Shown: piece by piece, positions 5,308 through 5,459 of the stretch
Position numbering within the stretch: the stretch's first letter is position 1
Layout of the letters: every line of letters begins with the position of its first letter
Assembly (NCBI GenBank): GCA_036386655.1
Contig: DASVVG010000228.1
Location: 1-5,459 of the forward strand
Source of the DNA: JAHWJX01 sp036386655
Lineage (GTDB): Bacteria; Pseudomonadota; Alphaproteobacteria; Caulobacterales; Caulobacteraceae
Direction: 5' to 3'
DNA length: 5,459 nucleotides
Notes under the pieces: model-generated
Databases searched by the model: none
Told to the model about the DNA's origin: nothing
What the model saw: the letters and a program-made list of their open reading frames with translations, nothing else
Position numbers and translations under genes: made by a program

Positions 5308-5459
5308 CCGACCTCCTGCGCGCCCACGACGCCGCGCTGGAACGCCTGAAGGCGCTCCACCCGAAGAAGATCGACCTTTCGCTGGAGCGCGTGGAGCGGC
5401 TGCTCGACGCGTTGGGCCGCCCGCAGGACCGGCTTCCGCCGGTGATCCATGTGGCGGGG
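5304..5459 (+). CDS. folC: Folylpolyglutamate synthase / dihydrofolate synthase, N-terminal part (3' end outside window)
   Basis: Only the first 52 residues are present. FolC is a Mur-ligase-family enzyme that adds glutamate to dihydropteroate and to folates, using ATP. The start is GTG 5304, overlapping the accD TGA (GTGA), with AAGG at 5296-5299 four bases upstream. The segment HPKKIDLSLERVERLLDALGRP (19-40) and PPVIHVAG (45-52) match the FolC N-terminus, where the family next has the ATP-binding P-loop (TNGKGS). The window ends exactly before that loop, so no catalytic residue can be checked. The accD-folC order is common in proteobacteria and supports the call. The frame is open to the window end with no sign of disruption. 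Confidence 0.92.
   Translation, partial: MTDLLRAHDAALERLKALHPKKIDLSLERVERLLDALGRPQDRLPPVIHVAG

Overview
The window is a very GC-rich, ordinary chromosomal housekeeping segment, almost certainly from an alphaproteobacterium. The gene order rpsA – (hypothetical) – ihfB – trpF – trpB – trpA – accD – folC is an alphaproteobacterial arrangement. The AccD sequence, with a degenerate zinc ribbon (CPDTGEM...TPAGRHMR), and the TrpA active-site sequence (FSDPMAEGPPIQ) look most like Caulobacterales and relatives. The placement is recalled from family knowledge, not from a search. All seven coding regions lie on the + strand.

Layout. Bases 1-477 are the 3' end of rpsA (ribosomal protein S1), closed by a strong intrinsic terminator at 504-537. 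Bases 586-1278 encode a small secreted protein of unknown function. A 77-base gap then leads to ihfB (1356-1658), the beta subunit of integration host factor. From ihfB onward the genes are packed without room for terminators: trpF (GTG start, 4-base overlap with ihfB), trpB (17-base gap), trpA (TTG start, 4-base overlap), accD (4-base gap, good Shine-Dalgarno) and folC (GTG start, 4-base overlap, cut by the window end). This looks like one transcription unit.

Function. TrpF, TrpB and TrpA carry out late steps of tryptophan synthesis: isomerisation of phosphoribosylanthranilate, then indole-glycerol phosphate to indole to tryptophan. AccD is the beta carboxyltransferase subunit of acetyl-CoA carboxylase. 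FolC makes dihydrofolate and folylpolyglutamates. IHF-beta is a nucleoid protein. No trp leader peptide or attenuator is visible before trpF, which starts inside the ihfB stop codon, so expression of these trp genes is probably tied to ihfB.

I found no previously undescribed system. The points worth a second look are the loss of three of four zinc-binding cysteines in AccD, a Glu at the catalytic Asp60 position of TrpA, a Cys at the PLP-ring-contacting Ser position of TrpB, a TonB-box-like motif in the small secreted protein, and the direct ihfB-trpF coupling. No tRNA, rRNA, CRISPR, insertion sequence or attachment site was seen, and no gene-free stretch exceeds 300 bases.
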